A DNA stretch of 64,000 nucleotides from Tropicibacter naphthalenivorans (GTDB taxonomy: Bacteria; Pseudomonadota; Alphaproteobacteria; Rhodobacterales; Rhodobacteraceae), in the NCBI RefSeq assembly GCF_900176475.1, contig NZ_FWXX01000001.1, forward strand, positions 806,001 through 870,000, in the 5' to 3' direction. The translations under genes were made by a program, and so were the position numbers. This document shows, one piece after another, positions 43,296 through 55,267 of the stretch; position 1 is the stretch's first letter, and every line of letters starts with the position of its first letter. Under the pieces are notes generated by a model. The model searched no databases, was not told the origin of the DNA, and saw only the letters and a list, made by a program, of their open reading frames with translations.

Positions 43296-43762
43296 ATTGG
43301 GAAGTCGTTACTGGTATCTCCTCAGTGATTGCTATTCTGATTTCGATCTTGGCTTGGTGGACATCTTATAGAGCCGCAAAAGATCAAAGCAAACTGACCT
43401 TGCGAGAAACTGAGTTGGTGAGGCTACTTATCGCGAAAGAGCAAAGAGATCATGCCTCGTCTCTCAGCACTGAGGTTTCCGCACGCTTGCACAATACCGG
43501 AAAACACAATTGGAAACTGAGAGTTTTCAATCGAGGCCCGGCAGAGGCAAAAAATGTTCGCCTTGAAGTGCTCTCGGAAAACAGTTTTTTCTCAGAAAGC
43601 TGGATAAGCAACAAGTTTCCGATGCCCCGAATGGAAGCAGGACAAAGTGTCGATATCTTGGCATCCGTGGTTCTATCGTCACACGAAAAGGAGGATATCC
43701 GAATCCTTTGGGATGACTCGACCGGAAAGAATCGAAGTAACACGATCACAGTCACCATATGA
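43292..43762 (+). CDS. Single-pass membrane protein partnered with the zinc ribbon
   Basis: A 156-aa protein, unrecognised. An N-terminal transmembrane helix (VVTGISSVIAILISILAWW) is followed by a charged linker (AAKDQSKLTLRETELVRLLIAKEQRDH) and a beta-rich domain (WKLRVFNRGPAEAKNVRLEVLSEN, GQSVDILASVVLSSHE, EDIRILWDDSTG) that reads like an Ig/beta-sandwich fold. It starts inside the stop codon of the zinc-ribbon gene. It is AT-richer than its surroundings, with codons unlike its neighbours (many AAA, ATA, AGA-type), so recent acquisition is likely. Confidence 0.65.
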   Translation: MNWEVVTGISSVIAILISILAWWTSYRAAKDQSKLTLRETELVRLLIAKEQRDHASSLSTEVSARLHNTGKHNWKLRVFNRGPAEAKNVRLEVLSENSFFSESWISNKFPMPRMEAGQSVDILASVVLSSHEKEDIRILWDDSTGKNRSNTITVTI

Positions 43763-43813
43763 TTGGTCGGGGCTCCGCCCGTAATTTGACCAAACCGTCC
43801 CCCGGACAGTTTG

Positions 43814-43832
43814 CCCGCGCCAAAGGCGCGGG
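43814..43832 (-). terminator. Hairpin after carB (possible terminator)
   Basis: An 8-bp perfect GC stem (CCCGCGCC / GGCGCGGG) with an AAA loop, 10 bp past the carB stop. It has no T run on the minus strand, so it may only protect the 3' end. Confidence 0.45.
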
Positions 43833-43841
43833 TACGTCAAC

Positions 43842-47174
<3,333 letters not shown>

Positions 47175-47487
47175 GGGCAGACCTCGTTTGGCGGCGTTTC
47201 AAGGCGGCAGGGGGCAGCGAAGCAGAGACTCACGCCCCTGCTCGCAAATTGTCGTGGGTTATAGACAGGACGCGGGCATGATCAACCCCTGTTTGGCCCG
47301 TTATTTAATACGCCGCGGTTGCACCTGCGCCTGCGCCGTTTGACCGCGCCGATTTCGCGGGATCAGGGGCCAAGGGCGGCGAAAGCGGGGGATATATGCC
47401 TAAAAGACACCCCTTCCCTTGACTTTGGCCCCCCGGACGGGTGTATCCGCCCCTGACCTATTCAGCCTTTCCATAAGGATCCCGACC
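47175..47487. promoter_or_regulatory. Divergent promoter region of carB and aspS
   Basis: A 313-bp stretch without a gene. A plausible sigma-70 -35 hexamer TTGACT (47419-47424) lies 17 bp ahead of TGTATC, which would place aspS transcription start near 47455. The carB-proximal half is GC-rich; I found no clear operator or PyrR/arginine-type leader there. Confidence 0.4.
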
Positions 47488-49269
47488 ATGCACGCCTTTC
47501 GCAGCCATACCTGCGCCGATCTGACCAAAGACAATGTGGGCGAGACCGTCCGCCTTTCTGGCTGGGTGCACCGCATCCGGGATCACGGCGGCATCCTGTT
47601 CATCGACCTGCGCGACCACTATGGCGTGACGCAGGTGCTGTGCGACCCGGACAGCCCGGTGTTCGCCGAGATGGAAAAAGTGCGCTCCGAATGGTGCATT
47701 CGCATCGACGGCAACGTCAAGGCGCGTGACCCCGAGCTGGTGAACCCCAAGCTGCCCACCGGCGAAGTCGAAGTGTTCGTCCGCGATCTCGAAGTGCTGG
47801 GCGCGGCGGATGAGCTGCCCTTGATCGTCTTCGGCGATCAGGAATACCCCGAAGAGACGCGCCTGAAATACCGCTACCTCGACCTGCGCCGCGAAGCGAT
47901 GCAGAAGAACATGACCATGCGCTCGGACGTTGTCGCCTCGATGCGCCGCCGCATGTGGGACAAGGGCTTCCGCGAGTACCAGACGCCGATCATCACCGCA
48001 TCCTCGCCTGAGGGCGCGCGCGACTTCCTCGTGCCGTCCCGTCTGCATCCGGGCAAGTTCTACGCGCTGCCGCAGGCCCCGCAGCAGTTCAAGCAGCTGA
48101 TCATGGTGTCGGGCTACGACAAGTATTTCCAGATCGCGCCCTGCTTCCGCGATGAAGACCCGCGCGCCGACCGCTCGCCCACCGACTTCTACCAGCTGGA
48201 CATGGAGATGTCCTTTGTCGAGCAGCAGGACGTCTTTGACACGATCTCTCCGGTGATCGCGGGCATCTTTGAGGAATTCGGCGGCGGCAAGAAAGTCGAC
48301 GCCCCGAACGAGTGGCCGCAGATCCCTTATAAAGAAGCGGCGCTGAAATACGGCACCGACAAGCCCGACCTGCGCAACCCCATTGAGATGCAGGACGTGT
48401 CCGAGCATTTCCGCGGCTCTGGTTTCGCGATCTTTGCCAAGCTGCTCGAGCAGGACGGCACCCAGATCCGCGCGATCCCCGCGCCCACCGGTGGCAGCCG
48501 CAAGTTCTGTGACCGCATGAACGCGTTCGCCCAGAAAGAGGGTCTGCCGGGCATGGGCTATATCTTCTGGCGCGATCAGGGCGACGGCATGGAAGCGGCG
48601 GGTCCGCTGGCCAAGAACATCGGCCCCGAGCGCACCGAGGCGATCCGCCAGCAGCTGGGTCTGGGCGTCGGCGATGCGGCGTTCTTCCTTGGCGGCAAAC
48701 CGGCGGCGTTTGAACGTGTCGCTGGCAAGGCCCGTGACGTCATCGGCGCGGAACTGAACCTGACCGACAAGGACCGCTTTGCCTTTGCTTGGATCGTGGA
48801 CTTCCCGATCTACGAGCAGGACGAAGAATCCGGCAAGATCGACTTTGAGCACAACCCCTTCTCCATGCCGCAGGGCGGGATGGACGCGCTGAACGGCGAT
48901 CCGCTGGCGGTCAAGGGCTACCAGTACGATCTGGCCTGCAACGGCTACGAGCTGGTCTCTGGCGCGATCCGCAACCACAAACCCGAAGTCATGCTCAAGG
49001 CGTTCGAACTGGCCGGTTACGGTGCCGACGAGGTCAAGAACCGCTTTGGCGCGCTGTTCAACGCCTTCCACTACGGCGCACCGCCGCACGGTGGCTGCGC
49101 GGCGGGCATCGACCGCATCGTCATGCTGCTGGCCGAGCAGGAAAACATCCGCGAAGTCATCATGTTCCCGATGAACCAGCGCGCCGAGGACCTGATGATG
49201 CAGGCCCCGTCCGAGCCCGCGTCGGATCAGCTGATGGAACTGTCGCTGCGGGTGATTCCGCAGGACTAA
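47488..49269 (+). CDS. aspS: Aspartate-tRNA ligase
   Basis: Class IIb aminoacyl-tRNA synthetase, 593 aa, of the bacterial type with an inserted GAD domain. N-terminal OB fold ([26 protein letters not shown]), class II motif 2 ([30 protein letters not shown] in part) and motif 3 ([23 protein letters not shown] in part) are all present. The ATG at 47488 follows a TAAGGA ribosome site; longer in-frame starts lie in the promoter. Whether it is discriminating (Asp only) or also charges tRNA-Asn cannot be told by eye. A terminator follows. Confidence 0.97.
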   Translation: MHAFRSHTCADLTKDNVGETVRLSGWVHRIRDHGGILFIDLRDHYGVTQVLCDPDSPVFAEMEKVRSEWCIRIDGNVKARDPELVNPKLPTGEVEVFVRDLEVLGAADELPLIVFGDQEYPEETRLKYRYLDLRREAMQKNMTMRSDVVASMRRRMWDKGFREYQTPIITASSPEGARDFLVPSRLHPGKFYALPQAPQQFKQLIMVSGYDKYFQIAPCFRDEDPRADRSPTDFYQLDMEMSFVEQQDVFDTISPVIAGIFEEFGGGKKVDAPNEWPQIPYKEAALKYGTDKPDLRNPIEMQDVSEHFRGSGFAIFAKLLEQDGTQIRAIPAPTGGSRKFCDRMNAFAQKEGLPGMGYIFWRDQGDGMEAAGPLAKNIGPERTEAIRQQLGLGVGDAAFFLGGKPAAFERVAGKARDVIGAELNLTDKDRFAFAWIVDFPIYEQDEESGKIDFEHNPFSMPQGGMDALNGDPLAVKGYQYDLACNGYELVSGAIRNHKPEVMLKAFELAGYGADEVKNRFGALFNAFHYGAPPHGGCAAGIDRIVMLLAEQENIREVIMFPMNQRAEDLMMQAPSEPASDQLMELSLRVIPQD

Positions 49270-49291
49270 GCGCCTGACGCCTGGACAAAAC

Positions 49292-49328
49292 AAAGCCCCG
49301 CACCGATCAAACGGTTGCGGGGCTTTTT
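49292..49328 (+). terminator. Terminator of aspS
   Basis: An 11-bp perfect stem (AAAGCCCCGCA at 49292-49302 with TGCGGGGCTTT at 49316-49326) and a T run, 23 nt after the stop codon. Confidence 0.9.
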
Positions 49329-49376
49329 ACTGAGCTGCGGCGCGGGATGTCGCAAGTGTGCGCGCCGCGGCGCAGA

Positions 49377-49619
49377 TCACTGAATGCCGAGAAGCATATC
49401 CGGGGCCAACGTTGTCGGCCCCCAGTAAAACACCGCCGTGCACATGACCGCGACGGTCACCGATACCACGGCCAAACGCCCGGCTTCCCGGCTGCGTTTC
49501 ACGAATTCCTCACATTTGCGCTTTTTCATCCGACGATGAACGCAACAGTTAACCACCACCAATGGAAGCAATACCGAAACAATTGCTGCCACCATCATCA
49601 AGGCTGCTTGAGTGCCCAT
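49377..49619 (-). CDS. Small two-helix membrane protein, unknown
   Basis: An 80-aa protein with two hydrophobic segments (AALMMVAAIVSVLLPLVVVN and LAVVSVTVAVMCTAVFYW) separated by a basic cysteine-containing loop (CCVHRRMKKRKCEEFVKR). The ATG at 49619 gives a sensible N-terminus (MGTQAAL); an upstream start would add 11 residues. It is unrecognised. Tandem 20-bp repeats lie about 90-130 bp upstream of its start. Confidence 0.55.
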   Translation of the reverse strand: MGTQAALMMVAAIVSVLLPLVVVNCCVHRRMKKRKCEEFVKRSREAGRLAVVSVTVAVMCTAVFYWGPTTLAPDMLLGIQ

Positions 49620-49708
49620 GCCCTGCCCTTTCTGAGTGAGTGTGCAACGCATGATTGCAGATCAAATGGGGCACTCTTTTGACGAGAATGGTCGCTTTTC
49701 ACGACTTT

Positions 49709-49748
49709 GTTAACGATTATTAAGGCACGTTAACCTTTATTAAGGCAG
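49709..49748. repeat. Tandem pair of 20-bp AT-rich repeats
   Basis: GTTAACGATTATTAAGGCAC (49709-49728) is followed directly by a second copy (49729-49748) that differs at three positions. Each copy contains TTAA-N6-TTAA. It lies in the 171-bp gap between the small membrane protein (start 49619, minus strand) and the hemerythrin stop at 49791, so it probably serves the membrane protein promoter. Confidence 0.55.
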
Positions 49749-49790
49749 GCCAACACTCGATAGGGAGCATTGACCTTTTTAATAGCGCGA

Positions 49791-50267
49791 TCAATCCTCT
49801 AGCGCGTCCTCTTTCTTTTTCTCGATCAGCCCTTCTTCCTCTTTCTTGCGCTTGAGGAACCGGTCGCCAAAGCCATTAATTTCGCTCTCGGGGATCACTT
49901 CGCGGGCGCGGGTAAAGACTTCGTCCTCTTCCTCGTCCATGTGGTGATGGTAGTCGTGCTCCAACGTCTTGAACTTGGTCAGCCACGCGGGCGAGGACAT
50001 GTCCATCTCGTTCAGCTCTTCCATCAGGTCGTCCAGCTGCTGGTGCTCGTGCACCGAATGGCGCGCGGCGTCCTGACCCCAGGTCTTGGAGATCAGCTTG
50101 GAATAAAACGTCTCTTCCTCGGCGGCGGCGTGGCTTTTGACATCGTGGTAGAACTCGGCCCAGGCCTCTTTGCGGTCCTCGGACGCGCCAGAGGTGTCCT
50201 TGATCCGGGCCAGAAGGTCGCGGTGATGATCGTGGTCGGCTTTGATGGCGCTGTAAATATCGGTCAT
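49791..50267 (-). CDS. Hemerythrin HHE-domain protein
   Basis: A 158-aa four-helix protein with a non-haem di-iron site. Histidine and acidic ligands are in ADHDHHRDLL, HAAAEEETFY, HEHQQLDDLMEEL and HDYHHHMDEEEDEVF; the last 30 residues are a Lys/Glu-rich helix (RFLKRKKEEEGLIEKKKED). The ATG at 50267 follows a GGAGAGAG ribosome site. Members bind or sense O2, NO or iron; no neighbour narrows the role. It diverges from the DUF1800 gene. Confidence 0.88.
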   Translation of the reverse strand: MTDIYSAIKADHDHHRDLLARIKDTSGASEDRKEAWAEFYHDVKSHAAAEEETFYSKLISKTWGQDAARHSVHEHQQLDDLMEELNEMDMSSPAWLTKFKTLEHDYHHHMDEEEDEVFTRAREVIPESEINGFGDRFLKRKKEEEGLIEKKKEDALED

Positions 50268-50393
50268 GGCTCTCTCCAGTGTTATGTCGGGGCAACGCAC
50301 GCACGGCGGGCACGGTTCCGCCGAAGGTCTGGAAAAGCCGGTGCAAGGGCGCGGCGCACTTCCTATATTAGGGTTAACGACAAAGAGGCTTTG

Positions 50394-51782
50394 ATGCGTT
50401 TTGACCCTGTGATTGCCGACATTCGGTTCGGCTGTGGCCGCTCGCCGATGATCGCCGCGCCCGCTGGCGTGGATGCGATGCTGGATGGCTTGCGCGCGCC
50501 CGACGCCATGGCCCAGCGCTTTCCCATCGAGGATTTTGAGACCTTCATGGGGCGGATGCGGACCAAGGACGCCCTGTCCAAGATCCTGCGCCAGCAGCGC
50601 GGCACCCCCGCCGCCGAAGAGGCCCGCGCGCAAAACCGCGAGCTGAACAAGATCGCGCGCAAGGATCACTGGCGCTGGATGGCGTCCCATATCGCCCGGC
50701 GCATTCATAGCGAAACGCCCCTGCGCGAGCGGCTGGCGTTCTTTTGGGCCGATCATTTCACCGCGACGGGCAAGGGCGGCGTGATCCGCCGGGGCACCTC
50801 GCCCTATATGCAAAGCGCGCTGCGCCCGCATCTGGCGAGCCGGTTTTCCGACCTGCTGTTCGAAGCGGTCACCCACCCCCTGATGGTGCATTACCTTGAT
50901 CAGGAACGCTCGGTCGGGCCGGGATCGGCGCGGGCGCTGAAAAAGCCGAACAAGCGCTTTGGCATAAACGAAAACCTCGCCCGCGAGGTGCTGGAACTGC
51001 ACACGATGGGCGCGGATGGGCCGTACACCCAAGACGACGTGCGCCAGCTGGCCGAGTTGCTGACCGGCCTGACCGCCAACGCCAAAAAGGGCCGCGTCTT
51101 TAAAAAAGCCTTGGCCGAACCGGGGGCCGAGACGGTGCTGGGGCGCAGCTATGGCGGCGCGAAACCAGGGCTGCGGGACATTCGCCAGGTGTTGGACGAC
51201 CTTGCGCGGCACCCGGCGACGGCGCGGCACATGGCTTGGAAACTGGCGGTGCATTTCGTCTCGGACACTCCGTCCGTGGAGCTGATCGCCACGATCGAAC
51301 GCGCGTGGCTGGACAGCGACGGCGATCTGATGGCGGTCTACGGCGCGCTTTTGCGCCACCCCGATGCGTGGGTGCCTGCGCGGGGGAACGTCAAGCAACC
51401 GTTTGATTTCATCACCTCGGCCTGCCGCGCGCTGGCGGTGCCTTCCGAGCCACTGATCGCGCTGCGCGAGGGGCCGTTTCGCATCCGCTTTGCCGATCCG
51501 CTGGGCCTGATGGGCCATATCTGGCAACAGCCCGATGGCCCCGACGGCCTGCCCGAAGAGGACAGCGCATGGATCACCCCCCAAGGCATCGCGGCCCGTC
51601 TGCAATGGGCCGTGTCGGTGCCGCAGCTGATCACCCCGGCGCTGCCCGACCCGCGCAACTTTGTCGAAACCGCGCTGGGGCCGGATGCCCCCGAGGCGGT
51701 GCGCTTTGCCGCCAGCGCCGCCGAAAGCCGCGCCGACGGGGTGGGCCTCGTGCTGGCCTCGCCCGCGTTCCAGAGGATGTGA
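50394..51782 (+). CDS. DUF1800 family protein
   Basis: A 462-aa protein of the DUF1800 family, nearly always next to a DUF1501 gene as here. Family landmarks are visible: FFWADHFTATGKGG, NENLAREVLELHTMGADGPYTQDDV, TGL and the HPATARHMAWKLAVHFVSD helix. Its start at 50394 is set by an in-frame ATG after an AAAGAGG ribosome site. No signal peptide is seen. The function is unknown; some DUF1800/DUF1501 pairs are thought to act at the cell surface, but I have no sequence evidence for that here. Confidence 0.85.
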   Translation: MRFDPVIADIRFGCGRSPMIAAPAGVDAMLDGLRAPDAMAQRFPIEDFETFMGRMRTKDALSKILRQQRGTPAAEEARAQNRELNKIARKDHWRWMASHIARRIHSETPLRERLAFFWADHFTATGKGGVIRRGTSPYMQSALRPHLASRFSDLLFEAVTHPLMVHYLDQERSVGPGSARALKKPNKRFGINENLAREVLELHTMGADGPYTQDDVRQLAELLTGLTANAKKGRVFKKALAEPGAETVLGRSYGGAKPGLRDIRQVLDDLARHPATARHMAWKLAVHFVSDTPSVELIATIERAWLDSDGDLMAVYGALLRHPDAWVPARGNVKQPFDFITSACRALAVPSEPLIALREGPFRIRFADPLGLMGHIWQQPDGPDGLPEEDSAWITPQGIAARLQWAVSVPQLITPALPDPRNFVETALGPDAPEAVRFAASAAESRADGVGLVLASPAFQRM

Positions 51783-51785
51783 GAC

Positions 51786-52994
51786 ATGGATAGACGTGGA
51801 TTTCTGACGCAAAGCCTGGCGATGGGCTGTTCGCTGGCGGCCTCGCCCTTGGTGACGCCGGTGGCCTTTGCCTCTGCCCCCGGCGAGGCGCGGCTGGTCG
51901 TGTTGATCCTGCGCGGGGCGATGGACGGGCTGGGGGCGGTCATGCCCTATGGCGACCCCGGCTATGCGGCGTTGCGCGGCGCGCTGCCCGAGGGCGCGGT
52001 GGACCTTGGCGGCTTTTACGCGCTGCATCCGGGGCTGGCTCCGCTGGAGCCTTTGTGGCGGGCGGGGCAGCTGGGGTTTGTGCACGCGGTGTCCACGCCC
52101 TACCGCGACAAGCGCAGCCATTTCGACGGACAAGACTGGCTGGAGGCCGGGATTTCCGACATGTCCGGTGGGCTTGGCCGCGATGGCTGGCTGAACCGGA
52201 TGCTGCCCTTGCTGGGTGGCGCGCGGGCGGATACCGCCTATGCCATCGGCAATGACGCCATGGCAGTGCTGCATGGCCCTGCCCCGGTGGCGCGCTGGTC
52301 GCCTGATACCGATCTGACGCTGTCACCGCAGGCGTTGCGCCTCGCACAGCTGGTGATGCAGGACGATCCGGCGATGGCGCGCGCGCTGGCCACAGCTTTT
52401 GATCTGGCGGACAGCGACGGCGACCCGGTTGCCTTTACCGGCTCGCAGGCCGAGATGATGTCGATGATGCGCGCCGATGCCAAGGCCGCGCGCGGATCAG
52501 GGGCGGAAACCCGCATGGCCGAGTTCGCCGCCGCGCGCCTGCGCGAGGACGCGCGGATCGCGAGCTTTTCCATCAACGGCTGGGACACCCACGCGAACCA
52601 AGCGCGCGGCCTGACCCGGTCGCTGGACGCCCTCAGCCAGACGATCCTGACCTTGAAGGGCGGGCTTGGCGACGCGTGGGACCAGACCGCCGTCGTCGCC
52701 GTGACAGAGTTTGGCCGCACCGTGCGCCTGAACGGCACCAAGGGCACCGACCACGGCACCGGGGGCGCGATGATCCTTGCCGGGGGCGCGGTGCGCGGTG
52801 GCCAAGTGGTCAGCCAGTGGCCGGGCTTGGCCGAGGCCGACCTGTACGAGCGCCGCGACCTGATGCCGACGCGCGATTTGCGCGCCCACCTTGGGTGGAT
52901 CATGCGCGGGCTGTTTGGGTTGGATGGGTCCGACATCGCCGCCACGGTCTTTCCCGGTCTCGATCTGGGCGCGGACCCAAAGCTACTGCTGTAG
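51786..52994 (+). CDS. DUF1501 family protein with Tat-like signal
   Basis: A 402-aa protein of the DUF1501 family, sulfatase-like in fold. The N-terminus MDRRGFLTQSLAMGCSLAASP has the twin-arginine pattern and a hydrophobic stretch, so export by Tat is likely. The family core is seen in VLILRGAMDGLGAV, RSHFDGQDWLEAG, GWDTHANQ, VTEFGRTVRLNGTKGTDHGTGG. It starts 3 bp after the DUF1800 stop, so both come from one mRNA. Substrate and role are unknown. Its stop abuts that of the convergent response regulator. Confidence 0.87.
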   Translation: MDRRGFLTQSLAMGCSLAASPLVTPVAFASAPGEARLVVLILRGAMDGLGAVMPYGDPGYAALRGALPEGAVDLGGFYALHPGLAPLEPLWRAGQLGFVHAVSTPYRDKRSHFDGQDWLEAGISDMSGGLGRDGWLNRMLPLLGGARADTAYAIGNDAMAVLHGPAPVARWSPDTDLTLSPQALRLAQLVMQDDPAMARALATAFDLADSDGDPVAFTGSQAEMMSMMRADAKAARGSGAETRMAEFAAARLREDARIASFSINGWDTHANQARGLTRSLDALSQTILTLKGGLGDAWDQTAVVAVTEFGRTVRLNGTKGTDHGTGGAMILAGGAVRGGQVVSQWPGLAEADLYERRDLMPTRDLRAHLGWIMRGLFGLDGSDIAATVFPGLDLGADPKLLL

Positions 52995-53711
52995 CTACAT
53001 CGCCACGCGGTCGGCCAAGCGGTCCTGCACCAGCGCCGCCAGCCGCGCCAGATGCGACTGCACCGGACGGCCCATTCGCCGGGTTTCCGCCAGGTCTTCG
53101 GCGGCCTTTTGCAGCACACCGTCGCCCGCGCTGCGCGCCACGCCGGTCAGGAACTGGGTCACGTAGGACAGCGCACGATCGCTTTCCTTGTCATCCAGCA
53201 CATCCGCCGCGTGGGCCATGTCGTCGCGGTAGGCCACCGGATCGGGCGTCACCGGATCGTCATTCACCAGACGCGGCCCCGAAGGCTGGCGTTCCACCGG
53301 CAACGCCGAGAGAATCGCGTTCTGGAAGGTGGCAACCGAGGTGATCGGCTTTGCCAGGAACCCATCCGCCCCGGCGGCCAGCGCCACATCCTCGGAGAAG
53401 CTATCCCCGCTGGTGCCCAGCACCACATCGACGCGCGGGCAAGCCACCGTCAGTTCAGAGATAAGCTCTGCCCCAGAGCCGTCAGGCAGCCCCAGATCAA
53501 TTATGACGACCGAAGGCCGATAAACGCGCAAATGCCGCCGCGCCGATTTCAGACAGTCCGCCCGACGAATGCGCGCGCCGGATCGCAGACACAGCAATCG
53601 CATGGCGTCACAGCTAAAGCGGCTGTCCTCGACCACCAGAATGGTCAGGCCCAGCAGCGGGCGGGCGGCGGTTGGCCGCAAATGCGCGGCAAGTGGTTTG
53701 GTATCATCCAT
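52995..53711 (-). CDS. Response-regulator receiver protein with an unassigned helical C-terminus
   Basis: A 238-aa protein. A receiver domain spans about residues 20-140, with the acidic pocket at Glu28/Asp29, phospho-acceptor Asp72 (VVIIDLGLPDGSG), Thr100 and Lys121 (GFLAKPI). The last 90 residues are helical (DVLDDKESDRALSYVTQFL) and match no output domain known to me. The ATG at 53711 follows a GGAGGGGAT site. No kinase gene is adjacent; the kinase at 60.4-61.5 kb has its own partner. A role as a single-domain-like adaptor is possible. Confidence 0.8.
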   Translation of the reverse strand: MDDTKPLAAHLRPTAARPLLGLTILVVEDSRFSCDAMRLLCLRSGARIRRADCLKSARRHLRVYRPSVVIIDLGLPDGSGAELISELTVACPRVDVVLGTSGDSFSEDVALAAGADGFLAKPITSVATFQNAILSALPVERQPSGPRLVNDDPVTPDPVAYRDDMAHAADVLDDKESDRALSYVTQFLTGVARSAGDGVLQKAAEDLAETRRMGRPVQSHLARLAALVQDRLADRVAM

Positions 53712-53842
53712 GGTATCCCCTCCGGGTGCGAGTCGCTTCAGATTGCCCGTGTGTGGTGAACAAGCGGTTAAAGGACGCACGGGCTTGTCCGAACGCGCGC
53801 AGGACGCCATAACCTGATGCAAATTGGACAAAGGAGACTGCC

Positions 53843-54247
53843 ATGATCGGCCGCCTGAACCACGTTGCTATCGCTGTTCCCGACCTCGAAGCCGCCGCCG
53901 CGCAATATCGCGACACGCTGGGGGCCAATGTCGGCGCCCCGCAGGACGAACCCGACCACGGCGTGACCGTGGTGTTCATCGAACTGCCCAACACCAAGAT
54001 CGAGCTGCTCTACCCCTTGGGCGACAACTCTCCGATCACCGCGTTCCTGGAAAAGAACCCCTCGGGCGGGATGCACCATGTCTGCTACGAGGTGGACGAC
54101 ATCATCGTCGCGCGTGACAAGCTGAAGGAACAGGGCGCGCGCGTTCTGGGCACCGGAGAGCCCAAGATCGGCGCACACGGCAAGCCCGTGCTGTTCCTGC
54201 ACCCCAAGGACTTTAACGGCTGCCTGATCGAGCTGGAGCAAGTCTGA
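53843..54247 (+). CDS. mce: Methylmalonyl-CoA epimerase
   Basis: Vicinal-oxygen-chelate enzyme, 134 aa, that interconverts (S)- and (R)-methylmalonyl-CoA in propionyl-CoA breakdown. Metal ligands and the catalytic Glu lie in LNHVAIAVPDLEAA, GMHHVCYEVDD and CLIELEQV; the KIELLYPLG segment is typical. The next gene begins at its last base (TGATG). The mutase gene is not in the window. Confidence 0.93.
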   Translation: MIGRLNHVAIAVPDLEAAAAQYRDTLGANVGAPQDEPDHGVTVVFIELPNTKIELLYPLGDNSPITAFLEKNPSGGMHHVCYEVDDIIVARDKLKEQGARVLGTGEPKIGAHGKPVLFLHPKDFNGCLIELEQV

Positions 54248-54537
54248 TGGGCATCACCTCGGGGATCGTTCTGTTCGCCGTGATCTGGTTCATGACGTTC
54301 CTGTGCGTGATCCCGATCCGGCTGAAAACCCAAGGCGATGTGGGCGAGGTTGTGCCCGGCACGCACGCCGGGTCGCCCGAGGTGCACAACCTGCGCAAAA
54401 AGGCCTGGATCACCACCGGGATTTCGGCGGTGCTTTGGGCGATTGTCGCGGGTGTGATCCTGTCGGGGATGATCACCGTGCGGGACTTGGACCGCATGAT
54501 GTGGAACCGCATGGCCCCCATCGAGGGCGAAGAATAA
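54247..54537 (+). CDS. DUF1467 family membrane protein
   Basis: A 96-aa protein with two hydrophobic helices (GIVLFAVIWFMTFLCVIPI and WITTGISAVLWAIVAGVIL) and the family's LKTQGDVGEVVPGTHAGSPEVHNLRKKAW loop between them (about residues 27-55). It is of unknown function and is often next to mce in alphaproteobacteria. It is co-translated with mce here. A bidirectional terminator follows. Confidence 0.87.
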   Translation: MGITSGIVLFAVIWFMTFLCVIPIRLKTQGDVGEVVPGTHAGSPEVHNLRKKAWITTGISAVLWAIVAGVILSGMITVRDLDRMMWNRMAPIEGEE

Positions 54538-54545
54538 CGCGAAAA

Positions 54546-54567
54546 CCGGGGCCGCGATTGGCCCCGG
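54546..54567. terminator. Bidirectional terminator between DUF1467 and the EI24 gene
   Basis: An 8-bp perfect stem (CCGGGGCC / GGCCCCGG) with a 6-nt loop between two convergent genes. The minus-strand side is followed by four T. Confidence 0.7.
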
Positions 54568-54577
54568 CCTGCCCGCT

Positions 54578-55267
54578 TCAGGCGCGGGTGACGCGGTGGA
54601 AGATATGGGTAAAGGTCGCGGCCCCCAGAACCGGCACCAGCAGGTTCACCAAGGGCACGGTCAGCGGCACAGCCATCAGCACCCCCGCCGCCCAGATCGT
54701 CACCATATGCTTGCGGCGCAAATCCTTGGCCCCGACGCGGCCCACCCGGCGCATGGCCGCCAGCGTGAAATATTCCCGCCCCAGCAAGAACCCGTTGAGC
54801 CCCCAAAAGATGAAGGGCGCCAGCGGCGCGAGGAAGATATACAGGATCAACGCCAATAGGTTGGCGACGATCAGCACACCGAGAAAGCTAAAGGTGTCCT
54901 GTAGACCTTCGGACAGGGCGACGCGGCGCGCTTGGCCCACTTGCGGGTAGTGGCGATCCTCGACCGCCTGGGCCACGTCATCGAGAAAGATCGAGGTCAT
55001 CGCCGACGCCACCGGCACCATCAGGAACACCGACAAGACCAGCGTCAGCGGGATCATCGCCCAGCTGACGGCGTCGTCGACCCATTGCACCGTGCCGAAA
55101 TAGGGCAGCCAGATCTCATCCCCGACCAGCCAGCCCGCGCCTTTGACAAACAGATACCCGGCGACGGCCAGCGCGAGGATCGTCAGGCCGATCCCCTTGA
55201 GCAAGACGCCGCGAAAGCGCGGGTCGCCCAGCTGGCCAATCGCCTTGAGGAACGCGCCAAAGATCAT
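54578..55267 (-). CDS. EI24/CysZ-like multi-pass membrane protein
   Basis: A 229-aa inner-membrane protein with about four to five long hydrophobic segments (LTILALAVAGYLFVKGAGW, IPLTLVLSVFLMVPVASAM, FLGVLIVANLLALILYIFLA, VLMAVPLTVPLVNLLVPVLG). The pattern FLNGREY-like GLNGFLLGREYFTLAAMRR is that of the EI24/CysZ superfamily, which includes sulfate transporters; specificity is not shown here. The ATG at 55267 overlaps the nitroreductase stop (ATGA). Confidence 0.82.
   Translation of the reverse strand: MIFGAFLKAIGQLGDPRFRGVLLKGIGLTILALAVAGYLFVKGAGWLVGDEIWLPYFGTVQWVDDAVSWAMIPLTLVLSVFLMVPVASAMTSIFLDDVAQAVEDRHYPQVGQARRVALSEGLQDTFSFLGVLIVANLLALILYIFLAPLAPFIFWGLNGFLLGREYFTLAAMRRVGRVGAKDLRRKHMVTIWAAGVLMAVPLTVPLVNLLVPVLGAATFTHIFHRVTRA

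Noticed and set aside
50268-52274. Upstream extension of the hemerythrin frame to about 800 residues
   Set aside because: The extension is the complement of the DUF1800/DUF1501 genes; the ATG at 50267 has a good ribosome site and gives the normal hemerythrin length.
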